Positions 1-7,844 of a stretch of DNA of 62,718 nucleotides are shown one piece after another. Each line of letters opens with the position of its first letter. Position 1 is the first letter of the stretch. The notes beneath the pieces are model-generated. The model did not search any database. It was not told the DNA's origin and worked only from the letters and a program-made list of their open reading frames with translations. Where the stretch lies: positions 1 to 62,718 of the forward strand of contig JAQTNW010000020.1 in NCBI GenBank assembly GCA_028713655.1. Direction: 5' to 3'. The position numbers and the translations under genes are program-made. Source of the DNA: Candidatus Methylacidiphilales bacterium. Lineage in GTDB: Bacteria; Verrucomicrobiota; Verrucomicrobiia; Methylacidiphilales; JAAUTS01.

Positions 1-2
1 CC

Positions 3-1703
3 AACTTTGACGGCACTTCATCCGACACCTACATCCAGAAGAACCTCAACGACCTCCTTCCTCCCACGAGCGGATGGTCCTTGCAAAGCCCCACCTACTC
101 CAGCCCCTGCGTCGCCATCAACAACTCTGCCCTAATCGTCGGCACCGCAACCTACTCAGGCTCCGATTCCTCCATCGCCCCAGGCCAGCACGGAATCATC
201 CTAGTTCCCTTTGACATAGTTAGAAAAGATGACAATGACAAATATCAACCCGTTGATGATATTCCGGTCATGGTCCCCGGAACGGGTGTTGGTTGCGGGG
301 TTGCAACTGTGCCTTCCAGCGCTCCTCCGGTGTTTACTATTCAAGCTTTACAGTCGCTAAATAGTCAGGTCGTCGATACATTGACTTTTTCATCGGGAAC
401 ACAAACTATTCCGCTAGCTGAAACTGGAGCTAATACCCAGATTTTTTCAAGTAGTGACGGCACAATTACAATTGAGGTTTTATCTCCAATAAGTTTTAAC
501 GAAAACGCATACGACACTTTTAAAGCACGCTACACCAATACAACACAATCGATCAGCAACCAAATCATTAGCTTAGGCGAAACAGAAAATGTTGGTGTAT
601 TTCGTTCTATGTGTTTCCAAATGTCCTTGTCTTTTAATCAGGCACCTGATCCCAATCAACCCGATACAATCCATTTTACTATTTCAAATTCTGAAATAGG
701 TGACGTTATATCGGACACGCTTACGGAAACTGGAGCCAATACCATGGTATTTTCGGATTCAAAGTCGTCCATCGTGGCGCATATTTCCGGGACATTATCG
801 TCTGGCCAAATTGATGAAATCGACGTGGAAGCAACTTTTCCAGATATAAACGCCAATGCAGTGGCCATGACTTTGAAAGAGACTTCTGCAAGCTCATTAG
901 TATTTACAAATTTTGCTAGCGGATCAACGACGTTTGCTAATCAAACACCGCGAACTCCTTCAGAAAAAGTCGAGGTCTTCCGTGTACGGCGATATTCTGG
1001 CCAGACTGAAGACACCATTCAGATGACCGTTAAAACCTCGGTCGAGGAAAAGCCTATCACTTTAACGCGGTCAACAGGTGGGGAGTTTCTTTCAGAAAAA
1101 TTAATCATGATCAAAGAGGGTGAAAACGTCAGTGAAATTCCGGAAGCATTACTTTACACCGTAATCCAAGTTGCATCTGATACTGACCCAAAAACCAAAG
1201 AAATAGAATTTAAGGATAATGTACTACAACAGACCTTTACTAAGAAAAACGCTCTTAAGCCAGCATTCATTGGTCAAAGTTTTACCGATGGAACTTTAAA
1301 ACAACAGGGGTTGACCTTCGTTCAACTATGGGGAAGTGGGGTTACCGATAATCTTGGATGGGCCTTAACCGGAGATTCAACTGATTCTTCGACGACAAAA
1401 CCCAAATTCTTAGATGCGCTGCCAAAGAGTGGCTTTCTCGCGTGGTTTGGGCATGGTCTCCGCACTAAAGCCTCTCCAGCGTTTACTGGAATAGCGCTAA
1501 TTCCTCCGGACGGATCAGAATTGGCAACAACCTATGAGCTTTATAGCAGCGAATTGCCGTCTGGGTTGGACTATGAATTCGTTTTTTTGAATGGATGTGG
1601 TTCGGCTACACCAAATAATGCTGGTGCAGCGGATTTTATATCGAAATTCAACGCAAAGGCTTACCTTGGGTGTGGCCTGACCCCCGGAAACGGGACGCTT
1701 TGA
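3..1703 (+). CDS. Surface protein with C-terminal caspase-like (gingipain/CHAT-type) peptidase domain; 5' partial, 3' end cut by an IS remnant
   Basis: The reading frame is open from the first bases of the window, so the N-terminus lies outside. The visible part has two or three beta-rich repeats carrying an 'L-x-E-T-G-A-N-T' signature, typical of Ig-like repeats in bacterial surface proteins. The last ~80 codons have a WFGHG motif (His codon at 1452) and an FLNGCGSA motif (Cys codon at 1596), which is the His/Cys dyad pattern of clan CD peptidases (caspase, gingipain C25, CHAT). Soon after the Cys the frame runs into what looks like the left end of an IS3-family element at 1678, so the last eight or so residues are probably IS-derived and the C-terminus is missing. 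Function of the intact protein is inferred as an exported or surface peptidase. The peptidase assignment rests on motifs only. Confidence 0.6.
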   Translation, partial: NFDGTSSDTYIQKNLNDLLPPTSGWSLQSPTYSSPCVAINNSALIVGTATYSGSDSSIAPGQHGIILVPFDIVRKDDNDKYQPVDDIPVMVPGTGVGCGVATVPSSAPPVFTIQALQSLNSQVVDTLTFSSGTQTIPLAETGANTQIFSSSDGTITIEVLSPISFNENAYDTFKARYTNTTQSISNQIISLGETENVGVFRSMCFQMSLSFNQAPDPNQPDTIHFTISNSEIGDVISDTLTETGANTMVFSDSKSSIVAHISGTLSSGQIDEIDVEATFPDINANAVAMTLKETSASSLVFTNFASGSTTFANQTPRTPSEKVEVFRVRRYSGQTEDTIQMTVKTSVEEKPITLTRSTGGEFLSEKLIMIKEGENVSEIPEALLYTVIQVASDTDPKTKEIEFKDNVLQQTFTKKNALKPAFIGQSFTDGTLKQQGLTFVQLWGSGVTDNLGWALTGDSTDSSTTKPKFLDALPKSGFLAWFGHGLRTKASPAFTGIALIPPDGSELATTYELYSSELPSGLDYEFVFLNGCGSATPNNAGAADFISKFNAKAYLGCGLTPGNGTL

Positions 1704-1768
1704 AAATGTAGTTCTGATCCTGTAGATGGGACAGAACAAATGAAAAAGAGCAAATTCAGCGAAGAACA
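1678..1768 (+). mobile_element. IS3-family left-end remnant with start of orfA
   Basis: The segment begins TGACCCCCGG and has a start codon at 1740 followed by codons for MKKSKFSEEH. This closely resembles the N-terminus of IS3-family (IS407-like) OrfA transposases, commonly MKKSKFSEEQI. The similarity stops near 1768, where a palindromic repeat begins. I read it as the left end of an IS that inserted into the peptidase gene and was later deleted down to about 90 bp. No transposase remains. Confidence 0.55.
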
Positions 1769-1780
1769 CTCGTTTTTAAA

Positions 1781-1808
1781 GCGCAGACATGTCTGCGCAC
1801 TCCAAAAT
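1781..1808. repeat. Dispersed palindrome, family A (partial copy)
   Basis: Perfect 18-bp palindrome GCGCAGACATGTCTGCGC at 1781-1798 followed by ACTCCAAAA. The same unit (GCGCGGACATGTCCGCGC then ACTCCAAAA) occurs at 49705-49730 inside a larger copy. Confidence 0.75.
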
Positions 1809-1834
1809 TTCTGTTTGGATAGGGTTCTCTATAT

Positions 1835-1870
1835 TTGACAATATGGGTATATGGGTCATATTAACTTTCC
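1835..1870 (+). promoter_or_regulatory. vapB promoter and candidate operator, leaderless
   Basis: TTGACA at 1835-1840, a 17-nt spacer made of two tandem ATATGGGT copies (1841-1856), and an ATATTA hexamer at 1858-1863. The expected start point is about 1870, right at the vapB ATG (1871), and no Shine-Dalgarno is visible. The tandem octamer is a natural candidate for VapB(C) autoregulatory binding. Confidence 0.5.
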
Positions 1871-2116
1871 ATGAAGACTACGTTGGAAATTTCCGATCAT
1901 TTACTGCAGCGCGCGAAGCGTCTCGCCGCACAGGAAAAGACCACCCTGCGCAACCTGACTGAGGAGGGATTGACCCGTGTTTTGACAGAACGCCAACACC
2001 GCCAGCCAGCCCGGCTTGAGCCGGTCACCTTCAAAGGCCGGGGACTCACCCCCTCCTTCCAAGGGGCCACCTGGGAACAATTCCGGGATGCCGCTTACGC
2101 GGGACGCGGCGCATGA
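1871..2116 (+). CDS. VapB-type antitoxin
   Basis: 81 aa protein starting MKTTLEISDHLLQRAK, the usual beginning of a ribbon-helix-helix VapB antitoxin that binds its own operator as a dimer. The C-terminal half (TFKGRGL and following) is the toxin-binding tail. Its stop overlaps the start of the PIN toxin gene by four bases, so the two are translationally coupled. The upstream region has a TTGACA promoter with a tandem repeat in the spacer. Family membership is clear from the N-terminal strand-helix pattern and the partner. Confidence 0.85.
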   Translation: MKTTLEISDHLLQRAKRLAAQEKTTLRNLTEEGLTRVLTERQHRQPARLEPVTFKGRGLTPSFQGATWEQFRDAAYAGRGA

Positions 2117-2547
2117 TTGCCGTTGACACCAACCTGCTCGTGTACGCCTTGCGGCAGGATTCGGAATTTCACACTCAGGCTTTGAAAAGCCTGCTCACTC
2201 TGGCTGAAGCTGGCCAGCGTTGGGGCATCCCCTGGCCCTGTTTGCACGAGTACCTGTCCATTGCCACCCACTCACGTATCTACTCTCCGCCCACGCCCAT
2301 GCCCGTCGCAGTAAAGTCACTGGATGTCTGGTTGAACTCGCCCAACTGCCAGTTGCTCGCGGAAGGGCCCGGTTACTGGCCGCTGTTACAATCCCTCCTG
2401 ACCCAAAGCAAATGCGCCGGTCCCATGGTTCACGATGCACGCATTGCAGCGCTGTGCCTGCACCACGGCGTCCGGGAACTTTGGACCGCAGACCGGGACT
2501 TTTCCCGATTCCACAAACTGCGCACCAAAAATCCGCTGCTCTCCTGA
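2113..2547 (+). CDS. VapC-type PIN-domain ribonuclease toxin
   Basis: 144 aa, the normal PIN-domain length. Acidic metal ligands are visible in PIN order: D5 (VDTNLLVY), E46 (LHEYLS), D108 (VHDARIAAL) and D127/D129 (TADRDF). VapC toxins are Mg-dependent endoribonucleases that cleave tRNA or rRNA when not held by VapB. The gene overlaps vapB by 4 bp. The locus sits in a region rich in broken genes, the usual setting of such modules, and all expected catalytic residues appear intact. Confidence 0.88.
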   Translation: MIAVDTNLLVYALRQDSEFHTQALKSLLTLAEAGQRWGIPWPCLHEYLSIATHSRIYSPPTPMPVAVKSLDVWLNSPNCQLLAEGPGYWPLLQSLLTQSKCAGPMVHDARIAALCLHHGVRELWTADRDFSRFHKLRTKNPLLS

Positions 2548-2615
2548 CCCGGATGCCACGCGAAAGTGTTGACGCCTGTCGATACCAGGCTCATTTTTGA
2601 CCTTTCCATCTAACT

Positions 2616-2885
2616 ATGAAGGTCCCTATGAATCCTGCATCCGCCCTGCGTCGCGTCCCTGTAAAGAAAACCGCACTCCGGCGGAAAAAACGCCCGCAGT
2701 TCCCACTCGCCACCGACTGGCGGACCACTGACGCCCATGAAATCCTCAAACGGCAACTACGCGCCGCCGAGGAGCGCCCCCGCGCCTCAGCGGGAGTAGG
2801 GATTTTTCAGGGTTGTTTCCTGAACGATGTGGCGGATTGCCGCCGCGGTTCCCGGTCCGACCCCATCCACCTCCGCCAGTTTTAA
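2616..2885 (+). pseudogene. Possible 5' fragment of a SNF2/SWIM-type helicase gene
   Basis: An 89-codon frame whose first ~55 residues are lysine/arginine-rich and contain DWRTTDAHEILKRQLRAAEE. From memory this resembles the N-terminal lead of SNF2-like helicases with a SWIM finger in Verrucomicrobiota. After about 2785 it overlaps the oppositely oriented ERCC4-nuclease gene and the sequence no longer looks protein-like on this strand, so I treat it as a truncated remnant. It could also be a short unrelated gene. Confidence 0.3.
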
Positions 2886-3540
2886 TTCACTGGCGCTAAT
2901 TACAGCTTCCACACTGCCGAATCTGGCCAGCAATCCTGCCCGCCCGTTCGGGACCGATGCCGGGAAGCCCCTGCAGGATATACAGCTGCCTTCTACGCCT
3001 TTTCCTGGGCCGGTAGCCGCCGCGCACAAGACCTTCGCCGGTTGCGGCGCTGCGCAATTGCCGGCCCGCATAAAGGCAGAGCCGGGCGGTCTCTGCCACA
3101 TCCCAGGAACGCAAGACCGGCAAACCGAAGACCAGAGTCAACGTCACCAATGCCCCTTGGACGGCTTCGCGGCTCACTGCGCCCTCTGCAATCTTTCCTT
3201 GCAGCACGATTAAAGGAACAGCGCCTCCATCCCGCACGCGGGCCAGGCGCAGGGCTTGCGAAAAAAGGCGTTGATCTACAATCGAGCGCTCCAAGTCGGC
3301 GAGCGTTTTGCGTTCGACCACAAGCCTGGTGTCCACGCAGACATCCCCGATTGGAAGTTCGGATACAGATACTTGGACTCCACTGTGCGCGGTAAAGGCT
3401 TCCACCAATCCGGACGGCCGCTCCCGATGATCGATTTCCACCTGGATTTCATCGGGAGATACGGTCTTGGACGAATTTAATCCGCTGTCGATATCCGGTT
3501 GTTCAATTGCTTCCACAGCCAACATTTCAATTTCACGCAA
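2787..3540 (-). pseudogene. ERCC4-type nuclease with helix-hairpin-helix tail, frameshifted
   Basis: The first frame (2896-3540) gives an ERCC4/XPF-like nuclease domain with the VVERKTLADLERS signature (the family V/I-ERK-x3-D motif), followed by the start of a helix-hairpin-helix, LQGLPGIGPERAG. The second HhH half (LLARFGSVEAVISASE, DGVGPGTAAAI, ending KNPYSR) continues in another frame down to 2787. Removing one A near 2938 would join ERAGR to LLARF cleanly. XPF-family nucleases cut branched DNA at repair or fork structures. Either the gene is a recent pseudogene or the assembly has a single-base error. Confidence 0.7.
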
Positions 3541-3742
3541 CGGTACAAGGCTGCGATGTCCTTTTCATGTCAATCCGGTGGAAATTTGCCGCGGTTTTGC
3601 CGCTGCGTTATCGCGAGAACCCAAACCTTTCAATAAGGTGTTTTGAGCGGGAATGAGCGGGAGAATCAAGTGCGCTGGCAAATCGCAGCAGCGGCGGCGC
3701 TTTTTATTCGCGATTCCTCTCGGAGTTGTATTGAGCTGGAAA

Positions 3743-3785
3743 TCCAAAGCGGTGTCGCGCCTCCGGCTTGCCACCGCACTCCATA
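3743..3785. repeat. Dispersed palindrome, family A (hairpin copy)
   Basis: TCCAAAGCGGTG at 3743-3754 pairs with CACCGCACTCCA at 3772-3783 around a GC-rich loop. The same GCGGTG...CACCGC hairpin, flanked by TTTGGAGT/TCCAAA, forms the first arm of the copy at 49644-49730. Confidence 0.7.
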
Positions 3786-3815
3786 TCGCTTCATGGTAAA
3801 AAATGATTTTTTGAT

Positions 3816-4087
3816 TTATTTGGAGCGGTCTTGGATCGCCTTCCATCTTTCATAGACCCGCACAACCTCTGTCGGCACGAGGCGGCGTTCCATTACATGG
3901 CGGACTGTGATTCATCTGTAGGCTGCAACAAAAGGTCGGCATCATAGGAAAATTCGAGAGGACCTCCGACGCCGCCCAAATCAGAAAACAAAACCAGAAG
4001 GGAGGAGGAGCCGAAAACCCGGATCAGGGAATTGCGGCTCAAACTGCGGGCCGCGTCCACGAGATGGTTTAATGCCTGTATGTCCAT
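3816..4087 (-). pseudogene. Truncated DUF6036-like nucleotidyltransferase gene
   Basis: An ATG at 4087 opens 64 codons (to a stop at 3893) containing VFGSSSLLVLF and SYDADLLLQP, which match the N-terminal nucleotidyltransferase-like core of DUF6036-type proteins (GSS, then D-A-D). The known proteins are much longer. In another frame, 3816-3890 reads PTEVVRVYERWKAIQDRSK, which could be the surviving C-terminal end after an internal deletion. The start overlaps the upstream gene by 19 bp, so the pair was once a coupled bicistron. The family is recalled, not searched. Confidence 0.5.
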
Positions 4088-4386
4088 GGCTCCCGGGTTT
4101 CCCGGCGTTCGTCCGGCGTCAATATCCCGGCAAACGGGCTGAAGTCGCGCATGCGCGCGGATTGGGGATCGTCCGATGTCAAAACCGATAGGAGATCGGA
4201 CATTCCGTTTCCCGACTTTTTCGCGTTCAACAGCAGCCTCTGCCATTCGCGCAAACGTTCGGGAGCTCCGTGGCCCCGGGCCAGCCAGCGCTCAATATTT
4301 TCCAGCACGGTGTCAATGCATTCCGGGCACCCGGAAATTTTATCCGCAATGACTTGCCAGTGACTCGGCAGTGGCGGGGGTTTCAT
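4069..4386 (-). CDS. Small conserved protein paired with DUF6036-like gene
   Basis: 105 aa from the ATG at 4386; a longer frame from 4452 would run into purB. It has a pattern I associate with a small protein found beside DUF6036-like genes in Verrucomicrobiota: CPECIDTVLENIERWLARGH, a Leu/Arg-rich helix, then DFSPFAGILTPDERR. The biochemical role is unknown; the pair could be an antitoxin-like or nucleotidyltransferase-associated module. A TATAAT hexamer at 4410-4405 on this strand sits about 18 nt before the chosen ATG. The partner gene is broken, so this one may be an orphan. Confidence 0.55.
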   Translation of the reverse strand: MKPPPLPSHWQVIADKISGCPECIDTVLENIERWLARGHGAPERLREWQRLLLNAKKSGNGMSDLLSVLTSDDPQSARMRDFSPFAGILTPDERRETREPWTYRH

Positions 4387-4439
4387 GAGATTCGTTATCG
4401 CAAAATTATACCCGTGTTGCGAGCGCAAATGCCGCCCTA

Positions 4440-5735
4440 TTACAACCCGCACTTTTTGAACGTACCGTTGACATGCTTGAAATGCCGGTCGAGGGAACAG
4501 ATTTTTTTCAATTCGCCCACAGGAATCAGTTTGAGCAATTCCCGGTCGGTCAGGAGATGGCTGAGGAAGGTGCCCGAACCGCTTTGCCAGCAGGCCATGG
4601 CGTTGCGCTGGACCATTTCATAGGCCGTGCGGCGTTCCACTCCGCGGTCGGTCAACGCAAGCAGTACGCTCTGCGAAAAATACAGCCCGCGCGTGATGTC
4701 CAGATTGCGCTTCATATTTTCCGGATACACCACCTGCTTTTCAACCAGCGTTGTCAGCTTCGCGAGCATGTAGTCGAGAAGGATCGTCGAGTCGGGCAGG
4801 ATCACGCGCTCGGCCGACGAATGCGAGATGTCGCGCTCATGCCAGAGAGCAACGTTTTCCATCGCGGCGATTGCGTTGCCGCGAATGACGCGGGCCAGGC
4901 CACTGAGCCGTTCCCCGATGATGGGGTTGCGCTTGTGCGGCATCGCGGAAGAGCCCTTCTGCCCGGCGGCGAAATATTCCTCGACTTCCAACACCTCGGT
5001 ACGCTGCAAGTGGCGGAACTCGGTCGCCCAGCGGTCGATGCTGCTGGCGATGAGCGCCAGCGTGTTCATGTAATGCGCATGGCGGTCGCGCTGGATGATC
5101 TGGGTGGAAATGTTGGCGGGCTGCAGGTTCAACTTTTTGCAGACATATTCCTCGATTCTCGGGTCGAGATGGGCGTGGGTACCGACGGCGCCGGAAAGCT
5201 TGCCGACCGCAATCTGTTCGCAGGCGGCAAGGAGCCGCTCCTCGGCGCGGCCAAATTCCTCATACATCAGGGCCAGCTTGAGTCCGTAGGTGACCGGCTC
5301 GGCATGAATGCCGTGCGAGCGGCCTATCATCGGCGTGAATTTGTACTGGCGCGCCTTTCGGGCGACCGCTTTGCGCAGCTCTTCGATATCTTTCAACAAT
5401 AGGGCGCCCGCTTGTGCCATTTGAATCGCAAGCGTGGTATCCAGCAAATCGGAAGAGGTCAGCCCCTGGTGAATCCAACGCCCCGCAGGCCCGACGTAGG
5501 TGGCGACATTTTCCAGGAACGCCAGCACATCGTGCTGGGTGCGCTCCTCGTTTTTGCGCACCTGATCGATGTCGAACTTCGCCCCGGCGCGGATTTTCGC
5601 GGCGTCCTTTTTTGGAATGGAACCGTATTTGGCCATGCCCTCGCAGGCCAGCACTTCGATTTCGAGCCAGTGGGAAAGCTTGGCTTCCTCGGTCCAAACG
5701 GCGGTCATTTCAGGGCGGGAATAACGTTCAATCAT
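4440..5735 (-). CDS. purB: Adenylosuccinate lyase
   Basis: 431 aa, full length for PurB of the fumarase/aspartase superfamily. It starts MIERYSRPEMTAVWTEEAK, has the signature loop SSAMPHKRNP with the catalytic serine, and the expected TSSDLLDT and GRSHGIHAEP motifs. PurB removes fumarate at two steps: SAICAR to AICAR in de novo purine synthesis and adenylosuccinate to AMP. It acts as a cytosolic tetramer. It lies 46 nt downstream of the ParA/nuclease unit on the same strand, with no clear own Shine-Dalgarno, so it may be read partly from upstream. Confidence 0.95.
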   Translation of the reverse strand: MIERYSRPEMTAVWTEEAKLSHWLEIEVLACEGMAKYGSIPKKDAAKIRAGAKFDIDQVRKNEERTQHDVLAFLENVATYVGPAGRWIHQGLTSSDLLDTTLAIQMAQAGALLLKDIEELRKAVARKARQYKFTPMIGRSHGIHAEPVTYGLKLALMYEEFGRAEERLLAACEQIAVGKLSGAVGTHAHLDPRIEEYVCKKLNLQPANISTQIIQRDRHAHYMNTLALIASSIDRWATEFRHLQRTEVLEVEEYFAAGQKGSSAMPHKRNPIIGERLSGLARVIRGNAIAAMENVALWHERDISHSSAERVILPDSTILLDYMLAKLTTLVEKQVVYPENMKRNLDITRGLYFSQSVLLALTDRGVERRTAYEMVQRNAMACWQSGSGTFLSHLLTDRELLKLIPVGELKKICSLDRHFKHVNGTFKKCGL

Positions 5736-5781
5736 AAGCTGGAATTAAACAGCAAGAAGGCGAAGGAGCAAGGAACATCCC

Positions 5782-6249
5782 TTACAAACGATCCGCTTCG
5801 CCATCAACCGGGCAAACCGGGAACCGGGCGTCATAGGCCTTGCGACACGCGCAACACACCACAACGCGCTCGGGAATATCCCTCCCGAGCTGTTTGAAAA
5901 CCACGCGTCCGCGCTTGTGCCGGATCCAGTGCGCCGCGTCGGCATGAATCGCACGGCCAGCCAAAATCCCGGAGCAAATCGCCGAAGGCCTGGCCAGTTT
6001 TTTCATGTAGCGCTCCAACTGCAGGCAGTGGGCCAGATCCACACGACCGCGTTTGATCTCAACCACCAGTTGTCGGCCGGGACGGGCAAAGAGAAGATCG
6101 ATGCGATTACCGTGGCCCAGATTGATTTGTCGCCGGGGCCGTCCCCAGCCGGGAGCCACCAGTTCGGGGTAGAAAGCCAGGAGATCCTCGATCCGCTGCT
6201 CCCGCCGACTGCGGCGGATGATCGCCAACGTATCAGAGCAGGTGGCCAT
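5782..6249 (-). CDS. DUF91/NucS-like PD-(D/E)xK nuclease domain protein
   Basis: 155 aa from the ATG at 6249, which overlaps the end of the upstream gene by 17 bp; the frame stays open farther upstream but that part is a shadow of the neighbour. Residues ~40-75 read GHGNRIDLLF...RQLVVEIKRG, giving the D...E-x-K triad of PD-(D/E)xK nucleases in the arrangement of DUF91/NucS. The C-terminus has a cysteine cluster (VVCCACRKAY...PVCP) that may bind zinc. The family cuts branched or mismatched DNA. Its place as last gene of a ParA-led operon is unusual. DNA cleavage is inferred from the motif. Confidence 0.6.
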   Translation of the reverse strand: MATCSDTLAIIRRSRREQRIEDLLAFYPELVAPGWGRPRRQINLGHGNRIDLLFARPGRQLVVEIKRGRVDLAHCLQLERYMKKLARPSAICSGILAGRAIHADAAHWIRHKRGRVVFKQLGRDIPERVVVCCACRKAYDARFPVCPVDGEADRL

Positions 6250-6859
6250 GCATGCGGCGGGCGCGCTCCATGAGGCTGCGGACCAACTCTTCCTTGGGCA
6301 GCGTTTTGGCATCAGGCACGCCGTTGGCGCCTGCCAATTTTCGCAGAACATCGATTTTCTTGAATCGCTTGTCCAGTTCAAGCGCCAGTTCCTCGTCAGA
6401 CAATCCGCCCAATCTGTTGAATTCAACCCTCAATGCGTCGGCATCCTTGGGAACGGGAACGGCGGGCGTCTTGAGCTGTGCCAGATGGCGTTGCGCGACA
6501 GACAAGGCATTCTCGCCTCGGCCGGACGATTTGATTTCGGCCAGCCAATGCTTTTTCAGCGTCGTGGCAGTCTTGCACTGTGCGAGTGGCGGTCCATGTC
6601 CGGTCGTTTCCTTGAAAAGCAATTTCAGCACCGGCAATGTAAAATGCTTTTTCTCCGGCGACTGGAGCAATCGCTCAAGGTCACGGATGCCCGGGGCCAG
6701 TCCGGCGGCGGCGTCCTGGACCACCGCCTTGAATTTGGCGGCCTGCTTTTCAAACGCGGCCGCCTTGGTGGCCAGAGCCTTGCCTTCCATGCTTGGGCCG
6801 TGTTTGTCCAGCAACGCGGCTGTTTCCCGAAGGTCGCGGGCGAGGTCTTTGTAATTCAT
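6233..6859 (-). CDS. Unknown helical protein between ParA-like ATPase and nuclease
   Basis: 208 aa, starting MNYKDLARDLRETAALLDK. It is rich in Lys, Ala and Leu, mostly predicted helical, with no signal peptide or membrane segment. The C-terminal ~60 residues (ELALELDKRFKKIDVLRKL, then PKEELVRSLMERARRM) look like a helical bundle. I do not recognise a family. The start overlaps the ParA stop by four bases and the end overlaps the nuclease start by 17, so all three are tightly coupled. By position it could be an adaptor or DNA-binding (ParB-like) partner; that is inference. Confidence 0.6.
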   Translation of the reverse strand: MNYKDLARDLRETAALLDKHGPSMEGKALATKAAAFEKQAAKFKAVVQDAAAGLAPGIRDLERLLQSPEKKHFTLPVLKLLFKETTGHGPPLAQCKTATTLKKHWLAEIKSSGRGENALSVAQRHLAQLKTPAVPVPKDADALRVEFNRLGGLSDEELALELDKRFKKIDVLRKLAGANGVPDAKTLPKEELVRSLMERARRMHGHLL

Positions 6860-7742
6860 AATTGCTCCAGGTGGGCTTCCAGGGCTTGGGCAAGCTGATA
6901 GTAATCGGCCGAGCCGATGCTGTCCGGCGCGTGCAGGCAGACCGGCAGATGCTCTCCGGTGGAGGCGGCGACATCCGCGCTGAGACGCACAAAGGGCTCC
7001 AGAACCTCACAACTCGGAAGAACCTGATGCTGCGCCTTCAATTGGGCCAGGGTGTTGCGAAGTTCCTCGACGCCCTGCCGGAAAGCGTTGATTTCACGGT
7101 AATGGCTGACCGCAATTGCGGTGATGGAGGACCGCCGCCGGCCCTGCCGGAATCCCGAAACCCTGTCGCTGAACTGCTCCACCTGCTGCGCCAGGATTTG
7201 GAACCCCGAAAGCGAAAGAAAATCGGGCACGAACGGCACCACGCAAAAATCGGCGGCGTAGAGCGCATTTTTGGTGACGGCATACACGTTGGGCGGGCAA
7301 TCGTAAAATACGTAGTCGTAGGCTTTCACAGATTCCTTGACGGCCCTGTGCAGGTATTCAAAAATCGGGCGTAGCGGTTTTGATAAATTTTGTCCTCAAT
7401 CGTCAGCAACTCAACCGAGGCCGGCAGAAGATCCAGATTGGCGATCAATGGAAACTCCTTGCGCGGGACCCCGCGCACCACTGCGGAATCAAAATCGAAC
7501 TGGTGTTTGCCGACGATTTGGTCGTCGAAAATCTGGTATGTGGAATTGCGCCCGCCGGCGACGTGGCTTTTCCAATCCTGCGGGTTCATGAGCCAGAAGC
7601 TGGCGTTGCACTGGGGATCCAAGTCGGCCACCAGCACCCGCTTTTGGAAGTAATACGACAGGCAGGCGGCCAGATTCACGGTCAGGGCCGTTTTGCCGAC
7701 GCCGCCTTTGAAGTTGATAAAGGCTATGGATTTAACGGCCAT
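6856..7742 (-). pseudogene. ParA/Soj-like ATPase, split by a frameshift
   Basis: The first part (7326-7742) starts MAVKSIAFINFKGGVGKTAL, the deviant Walker A of ParA ATPases, followed by DLDPQCNAS. The second part (6856-7329) continues in another frame with YDYVFYDCPPN (Walker B region) and FVPDFLSLSG. Adding one C to the CCC run near 7363 would join RYA to PIFEYLHRAVKE and restore a ~295-residue protein. The ORF ends inside the start of the next gene (ATGA). ParA proteins move DNA or protein cargo. Homopolymer position makes a sequencing error plausible; otherwise this is a fresh pseudogene or a programmed shift. Confidence 0.75.
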
Positions 7743-7844
7743 GGACGGCTCCGGCGGAAAATTTAAAAAAACTGGCTCGGCATGAATTCATAATCTTCGC
7801 CCTTCGCAAAACCCTAGCTTCCGGCGCTGATTTGTCGATGTTGT

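Noticed and set aside
3565-3846. Minus-strand 93-codon frame
   Set aside because: Covers a family A repeat and a 14-mer repeat; residues do not resemble a protein.
4473-5402. 309-codon plus-strand frame opposite purB
   Set aside because: Shadow of purB; purB has full-length family similarity.
7326-7400. Programmed frameshift in the ParA-like gene
   Set aside because: No slippery heptamer with a clear downstream structure; a base deletion in a C-run is simpler.
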